Below are positions 23,025-35,234 of a stretch of DNA of 64,000 nt, in pieces (position 1 is the stretch's first letter; the number at the start of each line of letters is the position of its first letter). The notes beneath the pieces were generated by a model. The model saw only the letters and a list, made by a program, of their open reading frames with translations. It searched no databases and was not told the DNA's origin. The DNA lies in contig CM034409.1 in the NCBI GenBank assembly GCA_019925095.2, positions 10,278,001-10,342,000 on the forward strand, given 5' to 3'. Source of the DNA: Dendrolimus kikuchii (lineage: Eukaryota > Arthropoda > Insecta > Lepidoptera > Lasiocampidae). A program made the position numbers and the translations under genes.

Positions 23025-23325
23025 AAAATAGAATCCCGTACAAGAACGGAGAAGAATACTAATTCGCCCGTTGGGACGACCTGTCGTAAGAGGCGACAAA
23101 ACAACCCACAGCCTGGTGGTAGGGCATTTGCCCATCTGGATAGTAACCACCCCTGGTTTAGAGTGCGCAAGGTTGTTTTCCGGCATTAGTAGCTAGATTC
23201 CAATCTCCCTTTAAAGAACAGCAGCAAATTGGTAACATCTTTGGTGTTACAAATGCCCATAGGTGATAGGAACCGCTTTCCATCAGGTGGGCTGTCTGCC
23301 TGTCTACTGAAGTCATATGTTACTT
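23025..23325 (+). repeat. SINE-like retroposon S, copy 2
   Basis: It matches 62175-62490 and the reverse complement of 9180-9470. It runs from 'cccgtacaagaacggagaa' through 'cctgtcgtaagaggcgacaaaacaaccca' to 'ggtgggctgtctgcctgtctactgaa'. The frames visible in both directions come from this repeat and are not genes. Confidence 0.6.
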
Positions 23326-24080
23326 CAACCCTCATATCATGCAATAAAAAGAATGAATTGATAAGTTGAAAAAAATAGCCATAATGAAGTGGAAGAGGCA
23401 GTCGAGTATAAGTTGTTTTTGGCAGATATTGAAGAAATCACATTCTGTTGTAAAATTTTATTCTGTTTAATAAAATAAAATGAATAATTGATATATGATA
23501 TTATTTGGGTTTAAGCATAGGTTGTATTTTGGTTTAGACAATTTCACCGGTTTAGTAAAATATAACTTTGCACCAATTGCCATTGGCTGCGCGTTCATCA
23601 AGTTGGAGTGGATTCAAGAGTGGTGACTCAAGAATATTTTTACTTGACATTCCTGAAAACAAGTCCCCGCAAAAAGCCATTGACACAGCTCTATGGGGAT
23701 GTTGTTTGAAAATAATAGGCATTAAACTACTCTTACTGTAACTATATTCTTTGATTACAACTACAGATTAACACGGTTCGTGGATAAACTGTTGTAGCAT
23801 TTATTACGTAAAATATTTGTTCATTTATTTACACCACATCGCGTTGTTAATTAATTGTTTAGCGTTGTAAAATAGAGCAATATACATTTTAGTATGCTAA
23901 TGATGATTAATATTTATTAGTCTTGGGCTACTTAATAGTCAAGAGGTCAAAATAATATTTCACCAATTTCAAATAGAGGCAATGCGTAACTTAAACAGAT
24001 TTTATTATTGTTCTAATAATAAAATCTGGTACAGTGAAAAGCACGAATACATGAATCACGAATATCCGCTATTATTGTCA
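23326..24080. other. Unannotated spacer
   Basis: No supported feature. Confidence 0.4.
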
Positions 24081-24235
24081 TCCATACTAATATAATAAAT
24101 TCGAAAGTAAATCTGTCTGTCTGTTACCCTTTCACAGAAAAAATAACGGACCGTTTTCGTTAAATTTAGTTATATGTATGTAGTGTCAATGGACGTAGGA
24201 TGTTTTTTGTTTTGGAAAATGAGGTCATTTATTTA
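24081..24235 (+). mobile_element. Helitron 5' fragment (family G)
   Basis: It starts TCCATACTAATATAATAAATTC after an A and continues 'gaaagtaaatctgtctgtctgttaccctttcac', a well-known lepidopteran Helitron-type beginning. No 3' hairpin or CTAG follows, so it is truncated. Confidence 0.45.
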
Positions 24236-25074
24236 TAAGGATTGGATAAAATTTTCGGCGACGAATAGAAGTTTAATGCAATGTAACCTGTGTAAAATGC
24301 TTGCTGTCTAAATAAACTAGGATTATTTAGTTTGACTATAAACGGAACTAAAAAAAAATATCTGTTTGAATGTTGCACATATATCGAAAAAATACCCATA
24401 ATATATAATATAAGAATATCTTGTAAGCTACTCTCTGCCGGCATAAATTACCCACGTTATTTGAATACTCTGAAACACGAGTTAATTGCCCACTAAGAAT
24501 TTTCAGGTTAATATAATATTAATTATTATGTATCATAATTTACTTACCAAAAGACACGACTAACAATCAACAGATAATTTTAGCTTGACTTTCAAAATGA
24601 ATAACAATATTTCTCTTTTCAAACTTCAAATTAATTATTATTATCGAATATATTGAAAACCAAAACTGCAGGCTACGAGTAGAATAATTTACGGGTAAAT
24701 GAGTAAATTTAACAACCAGCATTGCGCATCGTCGGATTTAAAATATTATATTTAAATAATCTTATCTTCTTTTCATGTAAATTATTTTAGACCCTCGTTT
24801 TACGACTAGTTGGACTATCTTCATATGAACTTGGCTTTAATTAAGTATCTGACATATTCATAAAAATACATACATTAACAATGAATTCTAAAACAATGTA
24901 CATAAACAAGAGCGTATATTTTAATACTATACTATCTTATTTAAAAAGCATTATCATATAAATAATTTTAATTACTGTTTAAATAATAATGAAAATACCT
25001 ACTTGTCTCGTTAATATTAACTAAACTAAATTAACTAAATTATTGTAGGAGTGCTGGTTTAGCAACTACCAACT
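24236..25074. other. Unannotated AT-rich spacer
   Basis: No supported feature. Confidence 0.45.
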
Positions 25075-25240
25075 TTTCTTGTCCTTTTTATACTCCATCC
25101 AAAGGTTGTCTCGAAGAAATCGCCATGGGCGATAAGGCCGCAGATTGTACCTGTATATTAATGTTCTTGATTTTATGGACGTGAACAAAGTGTCTTCTCC
25201 TTAATAAAGACAATAGGAAATGTATTATTGGACAAATTCT
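25075..25240 (+). pseudogene. CR1-like LINE 3' end
   Basis: It carries 'ccaaaggttgtctcgaagaaatcgccatgggcgataaggccgc', the conserved 3' end hairpin module (ATCGCC-atg-GGCGAT) of a family also present at 39045, 39170-39345, 39968-40105, 47015-47165 and 47872-48010. Only the 3' untranslated region remains. Confidence 0.55.
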
Positions 25241-25824
25241 TAGTTCAAGTTATATCTAGTTATTTTAGGTCAGATTTAAATTACTCATTAGTCTTACTTC
25301 CTAGATTATATTGTAATTTTAATGTTGTAATTTATAAAAAAAAATATTATGTGCAATAATGTATACTCTAATATTATTACGTCATAACGTAGTACAGCCC
25401 TACAAATTTAAGAAAGCTGTAATATTTTTTGTTCAGCAAATCATTATAGTTCAGTTAACTATCAAATTCACTTCCAAAATAATATATTCCGGTTAAGGTT
25501 CCTTAGAGGCTTAGAACAATCATTGTTTTTGTCTTTTGGTTATGAAATGTCAGAAAAGAATTTTATCGAAAATATCCCACAGCTCAAGATCTGGTAAATG
25601 CATATCATTCAAATCAATTATTGTTGAAAGTATATTTTTAGGCTCTATGAATTTGATTTTTCATAATTTTCACTTCACACTTTATGAGTTGGAAGAATGG
25701 AAGGACACAATTTTAACGACATTGGAAATAATATCTCGCCACCAACTAACTTGAATATAGAATTTACCCCTCAGCTACATGTATGACGAGCCCTAATCTA
25801 TTATATTAAATTAAAGCATTATTA
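25241..25824. other. Unannotated spacer
   Basis: A 72-codon frame at 25536-25754 has no recognisable domain. Nothing else is supported. Confidence 0.4.
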
Positions 25825-26275
25825 CATTAAAGCTATTAAAAAAAAAACAACTGGAATAGACTATACAAACGACAGAGAACACTATGCAATTATTTTTTAG
25901 ATTTCTTGTCCGTTTGTGGGTTTGTCTGTTTGTTAGAAATTCACTTAAAAACTACTGCGCTGATTTTGATGCGTTTTTCGCTGATCGACAGCAAAACCTT
26001 AGACTTAAAATCTGCGCTACGTTTTATACTGAGAATCCAGCTGGATTTTTTCTGGGAATTATTTAAAATTACCAGATTGAAAAAAAAATCGAAGACCAAT
26101 ACGATTTTTTCACTGATCGATAGCAAATTTTATGTAGTAAAATGTATGACATTTATTAACCCGGGAATCCCGCAAGAATTTTCCCGGGAGTGGAATAAAT
26201 TTGTTCGGGTTCATAAAATTTTGCTTGTTCCGATACAGTTTTCAATAAAACGATAGCTTACATTTCACTACAGCA
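25825..26275 (+). mobile_element. Helitron-like element family D, copy 2
   Basis: It is in inverse orientation to the other three copies. It contains 'gacagagaacactatgcaa', 'tttgtctgtttgtt' and one clear palindromic module (cccgggaatcccgcaagaattttcccggg type, near 26160-26190). The termini are unclear. Frames at 25884-26256 are products of this repeat. Confidence 0.55.
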
Positions 26276-27053
26276 TAGGCGGATATATGTAGATTACATA
26301 ATTCCAATAAATTTCATGCACATAGTATCAGTAGAAAAATAAGTGTAACATACAAGGACACAAGAAGATGAAGAAAACACAAAGATTTCGTTTTGCTAAA
26401 ATGCCTATAGAATCCCTGTAACTCTAAATAAATATATTTTCTTTATATTATTTTCTGACAAATCACAAAGGAAGGAGTGACAATATACAATCGGTCTTCA
26501 CAATCTTTTAGAATTCTACGCTCTATTACGCCCACGTCGAGATGCTGCTAGAAAATGATTTCTACAGAAGTAAATGTCTCTACAGCAATTACCTTTTTAT
26601 TGTTAGGGTTCAGAATAATACATGAAATAAGTAAAATCTTCAAACGCCAATTCAATTTAAACGGTTTATAATCGAAGATACTTATACTAACATAAATTAT
26701 TTTAATATTATAGTTAAAATTAAGTGGGTTGTATATTAAACAATCCTAAAAGCATTTAATCAGAAATACAACATATCTCAATAACTTCTTAACGGATTTC
26801 GATCAAACTGATTTTCTTTGAATGTATTTTTTAAACTCTAAATTGAATTTTTCATATTAAACCTTCTCATAGTTCAGGGGGTTCAGTCAGGATGATACAT
26901 TTTTTATGAATTTTGGTAGCGAATATTTCCTCACCTACGTATTGAATTAATAACAAAGTATGTATTGAAATAATAAAAATTGTTATTGTTGTTAAGACCT
27001 CACTAACGATAGTACGCACAACTATATATTGAACAAATTTTGTTATTTCATAA
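26276..27053. other. Unannotated AT-rich spacer
   Basis: No supported feature. Confidence 0.4.
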
Positions 27054-27145
27054 CCGACTTTAAAAAGGAGGAGGTGCTCAATTCGTCTGTATGTTCATCA
27101 CTCGATTTCTCCGTTAACTGTGAACCGATTTTCAAATTTTTCGAC
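27054..27145 (+). repeat. Dispersed repeat P fragment
   Basis: It carries 'aaccgactttaaaaaggaggaggtgctcaattc ... ctccgttaactgtgaaccgatttt', a widespread lepidopteran repeat. Another copy spans 29205-29575. Here it runs into a MITE M fragment (27145-27235). Confidence 0.5.
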
Positions 27146-27612
27146 TTGAAACTTCTTTAAAATCGTGATTTGAAATTCGAAATAAAAAGAGAGATAAACA
27201 CATAAAATTCAATTTTATTTAATTCTAAATTTCTCTTACATTTCTCTTTATGCCTCAGTATTAATTTTCACTTTAAATAAAACCTTAAAGATTTCAAACG
27301 AATTTTAGCTCTATCTGTATATACTTAAAACAAATATTCTTTTATACATAGATCAAAGAAAATTCAGCGTAAAATTGCATTGAATTTTGAACTTTATGCT
27401 AGTGACTTTAAGTGTAAATTAGATTGAATTATTACGAATAAGGGTCAAAATACCTAAGAATAAATACGTCTATAATAGAATAGAAATGCGAAAATGTGTG
27501 TGTGCAGTTCACACATTTCTACTAAGCGTTGTAGATATAATTATGTTCGCCTGTATATTCTCTGAAGTTACACTTCTACTGCGTGTGAACTGTACACACA
27601 ATTTTATTTATC

Positions 27613-27750
27613 TTTTGAAGTGAAACTCCTTTAGAATCATTCTGATTTGAAACTCAATACTACGAAAAAGCAACACTAAAAAGAGATAAACACATAAATC
27701 TATAGGACTAAGCCTGCAGAGAATGAGATAGAATACATTATATTTAATCA
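27613..27750 (+). mobile_element. MITE family M, left half of split copy
   Basis: It begins GAAGTGAAACTCC and matches the first 140 bp of the 19038 copy up to 'gaatacattatatttaat'. Two Helitrons follow (27751-29086), and the MITE resumes at 29089. An isolated MITE end also lies at 27545-27600. Confidence 0.6.
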
Positions 27751-28517
27751 CTAGCTGTGCCCGCGACGTCGTCCGCGTGGAATTTGCTTTCAAAACCCTC
27801 CGATTTTGAAACATTCTTCATTGGTGCTCCGCTCCTATTGGTCTTAGCGTGATGATATATAGCCTATTATAGCCTTCCTCCATAAATGGGCTATCCAATA
27901 CTGAAAGAATTTTTCAAATCAGCCCAGTAGTTCCTGAGATTAGCGCGTTCAATCAAACAATATTAGTATATTTGGCTACAACACTAATACTTACATTTTA
28001 AATATCACGATATCTTTTGAATGAAACGTCCGAATTGAATAATTCAAAAAGTTCTAGAAAGGTATTGAATTCGTCTTGAATATGGAGTAATTTATTTTGA
28101 TAAGGATTAATACCAAGGTACAAAATAAAGAGTTCTTGAAGCGACAGCACTTTAATTATATAAAAAAATAAAATAAAACACTTATTGTGATATAACTACA
28201 ATAGTTAGACATATGGTTAAGCGATATATTTTGTAGACAATTATATGTTCTGCAAAGTGGTAGTACATTGTTTTGTTCTATAATCAATAGTTTTCGCAGC
28301 GCACGCCGTGTAAGGATTTTTTCGGGTCATTTTTTTACACCTTGGGTTACATTATTGGACTTTTAGTAAAAAATTTTTGAAAATATAATATAGCATATAG
28401 CCTTCCTCGATAAATGTACTATTCAACACTGAAAGAATTTTTCAAATCGTACCAGCGGTTCCTGAGATTAGCGCGTTTAAACAAACAAACTCTTCAGCTC
28501 TGTAATATTAGTATAGA
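27751..28517 (-). mobile_element. Composite Helitron B, copy 2
   Basis: On the minus strand it starts TCTATACTAATATTACAGAG at 28517 and ends GGGCACAGCTAG, with CTAG at 27751-27754. The A|T flanks are intact. It has the same two-part structure and internal junction as 21358-22114, including the 'aagtattagtgttgt.gccaaatatactaatattgtttg' joint. Confidence 0.8.
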
Positions 28518-29086
28518 TAACAAAGAAACTAAGTAAATATAGTCTAGACAACTGCCCAGCAAAATATAGAGGTGTGTCGAAGCCAACCTGATTTGAAGTG
28601 AAACAACGAATGAAATGTTGTTTATGACAACGTATTTGTTAGTAACTTGAAAAAACGGGATTGCAGCGCCATCTATTTAGCTAATCCGTCTCTTCTATGG
28701 AAACGTTATCATTTATCGGGATAAAAATTATCCAGTGTTGAGTCGTTATGCAAGCCATCTCTGTGTCGAGTTTCGTTCATATACGTTCTACGCCATCTTT
28801 TTTGATATTTTCGTCTATCCCGAGGAACCGACGTCATTTATCGGGATAAAAATTATGCTAAGTTACGCCTCGAGATATGAGCTTGCTCTGTGTCCAGTTT
28901 CATTTAAATCTGTTCAGTAGTCTTCACATTATGCTCTAACAGACAGACGAAAATTCTAAATATAGCATTTTCGGAATCTTCTGGTCTGAATTAGCCCCCC
29001 GTATTTTCTTCACATTTTTAATCGCAATGTGTTGTACATTGATTTTAAAAATGTGTCGAACCATTTAGACTTATTATAGTATAGAT
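28518..29086 (-). mobile_element. Helitron family F, copy 2
   Basis: The minus-strand 5' end is TCTATACTATAATAAGTC at 29086. It shares the 'tttatcgggataaaa' and 'ctgggcagttgtctagactatat' blocks with 595-1180 and 33795-34378. The 3' terminus stops at 'aagtttctttgtta' and abuts the 5' end of the neighbouring Helitron exactly. Confidence 0.6.
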
Positions 29087-29088
29087 TG

Positions 29089-29205
29089 AAACACTGTTCA
29101 TACAGATAGAGTTGGAAATGTTTTGAAGATTTTCGTTAATACTTCAAATTTCATGTTTTAAAGCTTAAATATATTATAACGATATAATATATGAATCTTT
29201 GTTAT
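29089..29205 (+). mobile_element. MITE family M, right half of split copy
   Basis: It resumes at 'aaacactgttcatacagatagagttgg' and corresponds to 19185-19290 of the uninterrupted copy. It is lost after 'ataatatatgaa', where repeat P begins. Confidence 0.6.
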
Positions 29206-29575
29206 ACGATATCTCCGTCAATTGTAGATCTATTTTGATTTTTTTTTTCTTTATTCGTAACTATATACTGCCGAGGTGGTTTCATGGTCACCAAGACAGT
29301 ATCTGATTAGTTGATTCCAGGGAAATCGAGAGCAACTCTTGTTGAAAAGCATATACACCGAAGAGTAAGACGACAACTTGTATACGCGTGCCAGGAGTAC
29401 AATTTCTACAAGCGCTTAGTATATTATTTCTAAAGCTATTGAAGTACTTCCGCAAGTAAAAAGTTTTTTTTTTTAACAAAAACAAAACCGACCTCTCACT
29501 AAAAACCAAGAAATAAATATTTAAACAACTTCTTTCTACAGCATCTTGAAGTCGGTGTCAAGTAAAACATAAAAA
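29205..29575. repeat. Dispersed repeat P, longer copy
   Basis: It opens with 'cgatatctccgtcaattgtagatctattttgatttttttt' and closes with 'cttgaagtcggtgtcaag', the two recognisable ends of this lepidopteran repeat. The interior has no protein-like frame. Confidence 0.5.
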
Positions 29576-30059
29576 TTGCTATATTTTGTAAATTTGTTGT
29601 TGTTCTTTTATGTTTTACTTGTTAGTTTACGTGTTTGACGGTCATGCCTAATATTTATTATTTTGTGATGTCACTGAACTCCTACTGAGAAGCGCCATAG
29701 AGAATTAAATTTTATTTTTAAGGACTCAGTAATTTTGAAGAAAAATGTATGCGACATACGTAGAGAAACGTACGGACTGAGATGACGGTTTTATAAAATT
29801 TTCGCTTTAGGCAAAACGGCTAGAAACGAAACATAAAACGATACTTTTATTAATTTTGAATAGCCAAAAAGTCCGTAGTCCTAAACATGAACCCACATTA
29901 GTTCTTGGTTAATTAAAAATAATACTCATTGCGAACTACGAATTTTAACCATAGTTTTGGTGTTCCAGACAAACCTAGACTCATCACAATATTTTAGTTC
30001 GACGGTTACTGATTCTTGACTTTATTTAAATAAGTAAAAAAGAAGCTAAATACGTGAAA
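29576..30059. other. Unannotated spacer
   Basis: No supported feature. Confidence 0.4.
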
Positions 30060-30310
30060 ATATTTAACTAAGAAGACCTTTTATTGGAGCCGAACGTACA
30101 CGTGACGATGGTAGGCATCCTGCCGGAATCACTCTAATTTCACGGAGTTGCCACAAGCCTCTTGTAGTTGACCTTATCTCATTTAACAAATACGGCCAGA
30201 TCAGCCAGTTCGGCGGTGGAACGAAATTACTCAAGCGGCGCAAATATATAACTTGCGCTGTTTGCTGTTGATACACTCGGAACGTAAGGCGCAGGAGATC
30301 CTGAGGCCAT
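30060..30310 (-). repeat. Dispersed repeat K-related fragment
   Basis: The minus strand contains 'caacagcaaacagcgcaag...atatttgcgccgcttg', which parallels 'caacagcaaacagcacaaactctc...acatatttttgccgcc' at 32930-32975. A 70-codon frame here is a by-product of the repeat. Confidence 0.4.
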
Positions 30311-30360
30311 AAACCTCAACAAAGAACCACTAAAACGGGTCATCGGCTCTTCAGGTAATC

Positions 30361-30460
30361 TGAGGGCTGATGTCATTTTTCTGGGCACCTTACCAATAGA
30401 AGGTGTTCTGGGCTGACTATTCTATCTACAGTCTTAAGGGATTGTAGGTAAAATACAATA
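30361..30460. repeat. Dispersed repeat L, copy 2
   Basis: The block 'ttctgggcaccttaccaatagaaggtgttctgggctgactattctat' matches 20775-20830 and 51965-52015 with several differences. Confidence 0.5.
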
Positions 30461-31823
30461 TAACTACTCTTTTTTTCTTGTATTAGTCTATATTTTAGTT
30501 TAATAAATAATAGTTACTTGAAAATTATTAATTTACTAAGAAGAAGCTTTATTTATTCACTACGGAATATCATATACTGTAAGTTCAGTACACACTTGAC
30601 TATCTTTTCTTTAAGCGTGACGTCAAAGAAAGCGTAAACCGCAAGTTGAGGTACTTGGCCCACATTACACAGGGAAAACATTCGCTTGAAAATGTACATC
30701 TTTTGACATTTATCTTACTTCAACCAAGAGTTGTTTAAGAAAATAAAAAAATGTTAATTTACTAGAAAAGTGTACGAAGCGTTTTGTTCTTTTCAATATA
30801 GGTATTTTATAAGATGCGCGTTATGGAGTATGGAGTAAGATTGATGTATGGACTCACGAAGATAGATCGCAATAGGAACTGTCACATCCGCAACAATTCT
30901 CATGTTTGTGATGTAGCTTTGTAACTTTAATTAATGTAAGTTATGTTATAATCTGCTTATAAATCCCATAAAATAATTAGTCGAATACGGGGCCCAGATC
31001 ACCGTTTAATATGGGTAAAGTGCCTGAAGATTGACTGCATTATCTTGTTTGCAATAATTGTCCGAAGGAAGCACCAGCCTTGTGGTCACCTAAAGATCCG
31101 ATTAGGCGTATTGAGAGCTATTTGTAAATTGCTAGACAATAATCTACAGCTACATAATAATTAAAACGATATATTTATTCTGTGTACAGCGCTATTCTAA
31201 GGAGACTTGAGATTCAATTAATGGAGAATACCTTTAGTGAGTTATATGAAACGTAATCCGTAATACCCGCCCACTGCCAGACACACAGAGCGACTTTGAA
31301 TTATTATTTAGTGAGACTTGTAAGAGGATTGAACGCACAGAATACCTTCAGGAGATGGGATCTTAATGCATCTATTAAATCGAGTTATACCTATACCTAT
31401 AGTTAGATATATTTTTAATGTTTTATGGGTGTAACCAGAGTCAAGTGCTCTTGAATATTTAAGTTTGTGGATAATCTTCAATTAAATAAGCACCGGCCAA
31501 AAGTCAGATTCTTTCTAGATAAATTGTATCCTGTAAATTCCCATTCTTTCTTGACTGTTTTTTTCATCATACTCGTGTCTTTTTTTAGGAATTTGCGAGG
31601 AGAATATTAGACTGTCCTTGAAACAGATTCCGAAATCACAGGAGCTCATAATTACACAGTATTATTTACCACATCCATAAAGTGGTGAAGGTTAGGTCTC
31701 TTGAGATACAGAGGTCCCTTAATCATCCCACAATTCAGATACTAGGCAACAGTAAAGTAAGATTAGTATAGAATCTGTATTTGACAACCTACTACGACCA
31801 TGACATTATAATATTATAAAAAA
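30461..31823. other. Unannotated spacer
   Basis: No supported feature in about 1.36 kb. Confidence 0.4.
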
Positions 31824-32390
31824 CTAGGACATGCCCGTGACTTCGTCCACGTTAAAATTGAAATACCCGCGGAATTCCCGGGATACAAAGTACTCGTACC
31901 GCAGCATTTAAATAAAGAATGTTAGCTATCGTTTTAGTGAAAATTGTGTCGGAATAAGCTAATTTTTATGCACCCAAACAACAACAAACCGCTTCCGAGA
32001 AATTTCCTGCGGGATTCCCGGGTATAAAAAATATCACACATTTTATATGAAATTTGCTATCGACAAGAGAAAAAAGCACATTGGAATGGAAAAAAAATTT
32101 AATCTGGCCATTTCAAATCATTCCCAGAAAGTTCCCGCGAGATTCCCGGGATAAAAAGTAGCGCAGATTTTCTAAGAAATAGCTGTCGATAAGTGAAAAC
32201 CGCATTAAAATCGGCCCAGTAGTTTTCACGTGAATCCCGAAAAAACAGACAAACAGATAAACAGGCAAGAAATCTAAAAAAAATATGCACTGTGTTCTCC
32301 ATCGTTTATATAGTCTATGCCAGTTGTTTTTTTTTTTTATAGCGTCAATGTACAAATACGGCATGTTTAGAATTTGATAATATTATACAT
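31824..32390 (-). mobile_element. Helitron-like element family D, copy 3
   Basis: The 3' end on the minus strand is CGTGGACGAAGTCACGGGCA followed by TGTCCTAGT, with CTAG at 31824-31827. The 5' end near 32390 reads 'aatgtataatattatcaaattc'. The interior has repeated palindromic modules (31855-31880, 31995-32020, 32120-32150). It is the copy that shows family D has a Helitron 3' terminus. Confidence 0.65.
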
Positions 32391-32579
32391 TACTACAATC
32401 AAGGAAACTGTGCCTTAATTAATATCAGCTATGTTGTATTCTATTTATAATTTTTCATGTTTGAAATACTTTCAAAATTGGTCCTTTAATTTCAAGTTCT
32501 CTGTATTAATATATATACACTACAAAAAAAAACTAAAAAATTAAATACTATTATAAACATATTTACAAGTAAAAAATGT

Positions 32580-32950
32580 ATTCCAGATCGCTGTCGGTGG
32601 GGAGCGTTCTCAAAATGCTGGCCGCATCCCCACATTGTATGGCAACGCTATTCCGTTGCCCTAAATATAGGCCAGCCCTTTGGTCACGCTCAATATTTAT
32701 AATTATTTAAAACTTAAGTAGAATACTAAGCCACTGCCCTCTATCACGGCACTGTCTTCTATGAGTGACGTGCCGAGAAAGCTGGATACGTTATCTCGCT
32801 GAATCGCCATACTGATCCGTTGCCTAAGGCAAGCACTAGTCGTCTGACTATCTGAAGAGTCATTTAAGTGTTTTGAATTCTTTTGTCGAGATTGATTCTA
32901 GTCAGGATCTCTTAGTCCAAGCGTTACAACAGCAAACAGCACAAACTCTC
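32580..32950. repeat. Dispersed repeat K, copies 2 and 3
   Basis: Two successive versions of a module occur here: 32585-32695 (gggagcgttctcaaaatgctggccgcatccc) and 32700-32945 (gctggatacgttatctcgctgaatcgccatactgatcc). Both are related to 205-420. GC content is raised compared with the flanks. Confidence 0.5.
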
Positions 32951-33794
32951 ACTGAGGTGTACATATTTTTGCCGCCTGGTAGGTTTAGTTCTAACTGTAT
33001 TAAGTTAATGGGATTTAGACAATATGTTCAGTTTATTTTCTTACTTAAATATGACCTGTAGTGTTTTTGGCCAATAAAATGCTTTATTTACCTTTTGTCC
33101 CACTATTTTTATCACAATCTGTGACATTGGAGCCAACGCAATTAGATTAAAGGGTACAATGCCAGCCTCTGTTGGGATTTGCCTGCTATTGTGGCCCAAA
33201 TTGCGGTTAATAGCGGGTAAACTTACCTGTAGTGCAAAGAAAAGGAGTATTACCGTTGTATTAATATTAGTTTTAGCCGATTATAGGGCAGGACCCTTCC
33301 AGATTATTCTTTTACAGAGGTCAATTGTGTAATTGTAGGTAAACTTTTGTACTTTGGTTTCAAAGGAGGATTAAATACATGAAGATGAAGTACAAGCTGT
33401 CGCTCGCGGCTTCGCTCGCGTAGATTAAAAATAGACATAATTTGAGCAAACTTTCATCCTCTTTTTCATCCCCTTAGGGGCTGAATTTCTAAAAACATAT
33501 ACATTTAATTTTAACCAAAAGCAGGTACATGAAATTTCGTGCTATTTACTTTGAAAATGACGAACTTTCATACAAAACTTTATACGCTTTTTCATCTCTT
33601 TAGGGGTTTAATTTTCTAAAATCCTTTCTTAATGCACATCTACAGTATAGAAAAATGTGTAAATTTTCACAGCCCTAGCCCCAGTAGTATGGGTTGTGCG
33701 TTGTTATGTCAGTGAGGTCAAGTATTTACACAAGAACGTATAGATGTAGCTCTATGTTACTTACACAAAAACTTAACTCTGTTTTTTTATATAG
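32951..33794. other. Spacer with old repeat debris
   Basis: 33400-33425 (gtcgctcgcggcttcgctcgcg) is a GC-rich inverted-repeat element end. 33455-33640 contains a duplicated 'ctttttcatc.c.ttaggggtt.aattt' motif. No gene is supported. Confidence 0.4.
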
Positions 33795-34378
33795 AGTAAT
33801 AACAAGTAAACTAAGTCCATATAGTCTAAACAACTGCCCAGCAAAACATAGAGACGAGTCGAAGTCAACCTGGTTTGAGAAGTTATACAATGAATGATAT
33901 GCTGTTTGTGACAACGTAGGTATTTGCTAAGGAATTGAAAAAAACGCGATTGCAGCGCAATCTATTTTGATAATCCATTTATTCTAAGGAAAGACGTCAT
34001 TTATCGGGATATAATGTATCCTAAGTGTTAACTCGGGATATAAGCCGCCTCTGTACTAATTTTCATTCGGATACGTTCAGTAGTTTCAAAAAAATAATCG
34101 CAGGTCCATATTTTCGCTATCTCGTGTAACCCAGGGCAACGATGTCATTTATCGGGATAAAAAGTATCCTAAGTAACGCCCGTGATACAAGTTAGCTCCG
34201 TTTCGAGTTTCATTTAAATCTGTTCAGTAGTTTTTACGTGATGCTCTAACAGACAGACAAAAAATCTAGAAGTTGCATCTTGGAGTCTGCTGGTCCGAAT
34301 TAGTCCCCCTGATGTTTTTCACATTTTTAAACGCCATGTACAAACTCGATCCATTTACAGATTTATTATAGTACAGAT
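33795..34378 (-). mobile_element. Helitron family F, copy 3
   Basis: The minus-strand 5' end is TCTGTACTATAATAAATCTG near 34373. It contains 'ctgggcagttgtttagactatat' and two 'tttatcgggat' blocks. The 3' hairpin end seen in the 595-1296 copy is missing. Confidence 0.6.
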
Positions 34379-34389
34379 TATAGGTACTT

Positions 34390-34510
34390 ATGTCGAACAG
34401 CCAACCATTGTCTACTGCTGGACGTAGGCCTCCCCAAGTTGACGCCATCTGTCCCGGTCCTCCGCTGTGCTCATCCAGTCCCACCGGCGACATTGCGTAG
34501 ATCGTCGGTG
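34390..34510 (-). pseudogene. RTE-like LINE 3' fragment
   Basis: The minus frame reads 'RRSTQCRRWDWMSTAEDRDR' followed by WRQLGEAYVQQ and a stop where the family has W. The ending is the same as at 18645-18720. It is 5'-truncated and has no tail left. Confidence 0.6.
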
Positions 34511-35234
34511 CTTCGGGATGGACATACGTATGTAATACAAAAAAATATAAAGGTTCTAATGTTATTGTCATTTGGTTATGGAACTGAAAAAACGTAACAA
34601 AATGTATCATGCAACCAATTTATTGAATTAGCGTAATTAGTAGTTATTAAATCGTTTACGAAGACCTTTCCGGTTAATTTACTCTATCCAGTTAAGCGGT
34701 CCCAGGGTGGACCCAGCCTTAATTAAAGATTAAGTTTGCCTTGAAAATCTACAGCCACACACAGAAAGGGTACGTACGGGTCATTTACTTTAACAAATAA
34801 TTAAAAATTACTTTTAAAATATGGTTAGCATATAGTATGACCCCATGCACATAAAGTTTGTACATATATAATTACTTGACCTCCCTGGCTGCCTGACTGA
34901 CAGACTGGCATAGCAATGCACAGACCAAACAGCGGAGGCTAGGATCATAACAATTTGCTTCCAGGTTCTTCCTATATTGTACGTGCGCACAGTACACGTG
35001 CGTACTAAAGAAGGATTTTTGAATATTCGACCCCTAAGGGAGTGAAAAAGAGACTACCTTTTTGACTACTGTAAAAGCCTTGCAGAGATTTGGGTAAGAA
35101 AGTACCAAATATACCAAATATCAACTATTTGGGCAGGATTTCCCCTTTATTGTTCAGCCTTTGATGTGAGCCTATTCACACAGCACAGCAAGCAATGAAC
35201 ACGGTCTACAAGCCGCTATGCCTTTTATACGAAA
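34511..35234. other. Unannotated spacer
   Basis: No supported feature. Confidence 0.4.

Noticed and set aside
22812..23189. 125-codon plus-strand frame and its antisense frames
   Set aside because: It lies across the SINE-like repeat S, and the same sequence forms different frames at 9200 and 62200. No domain is recognisable.
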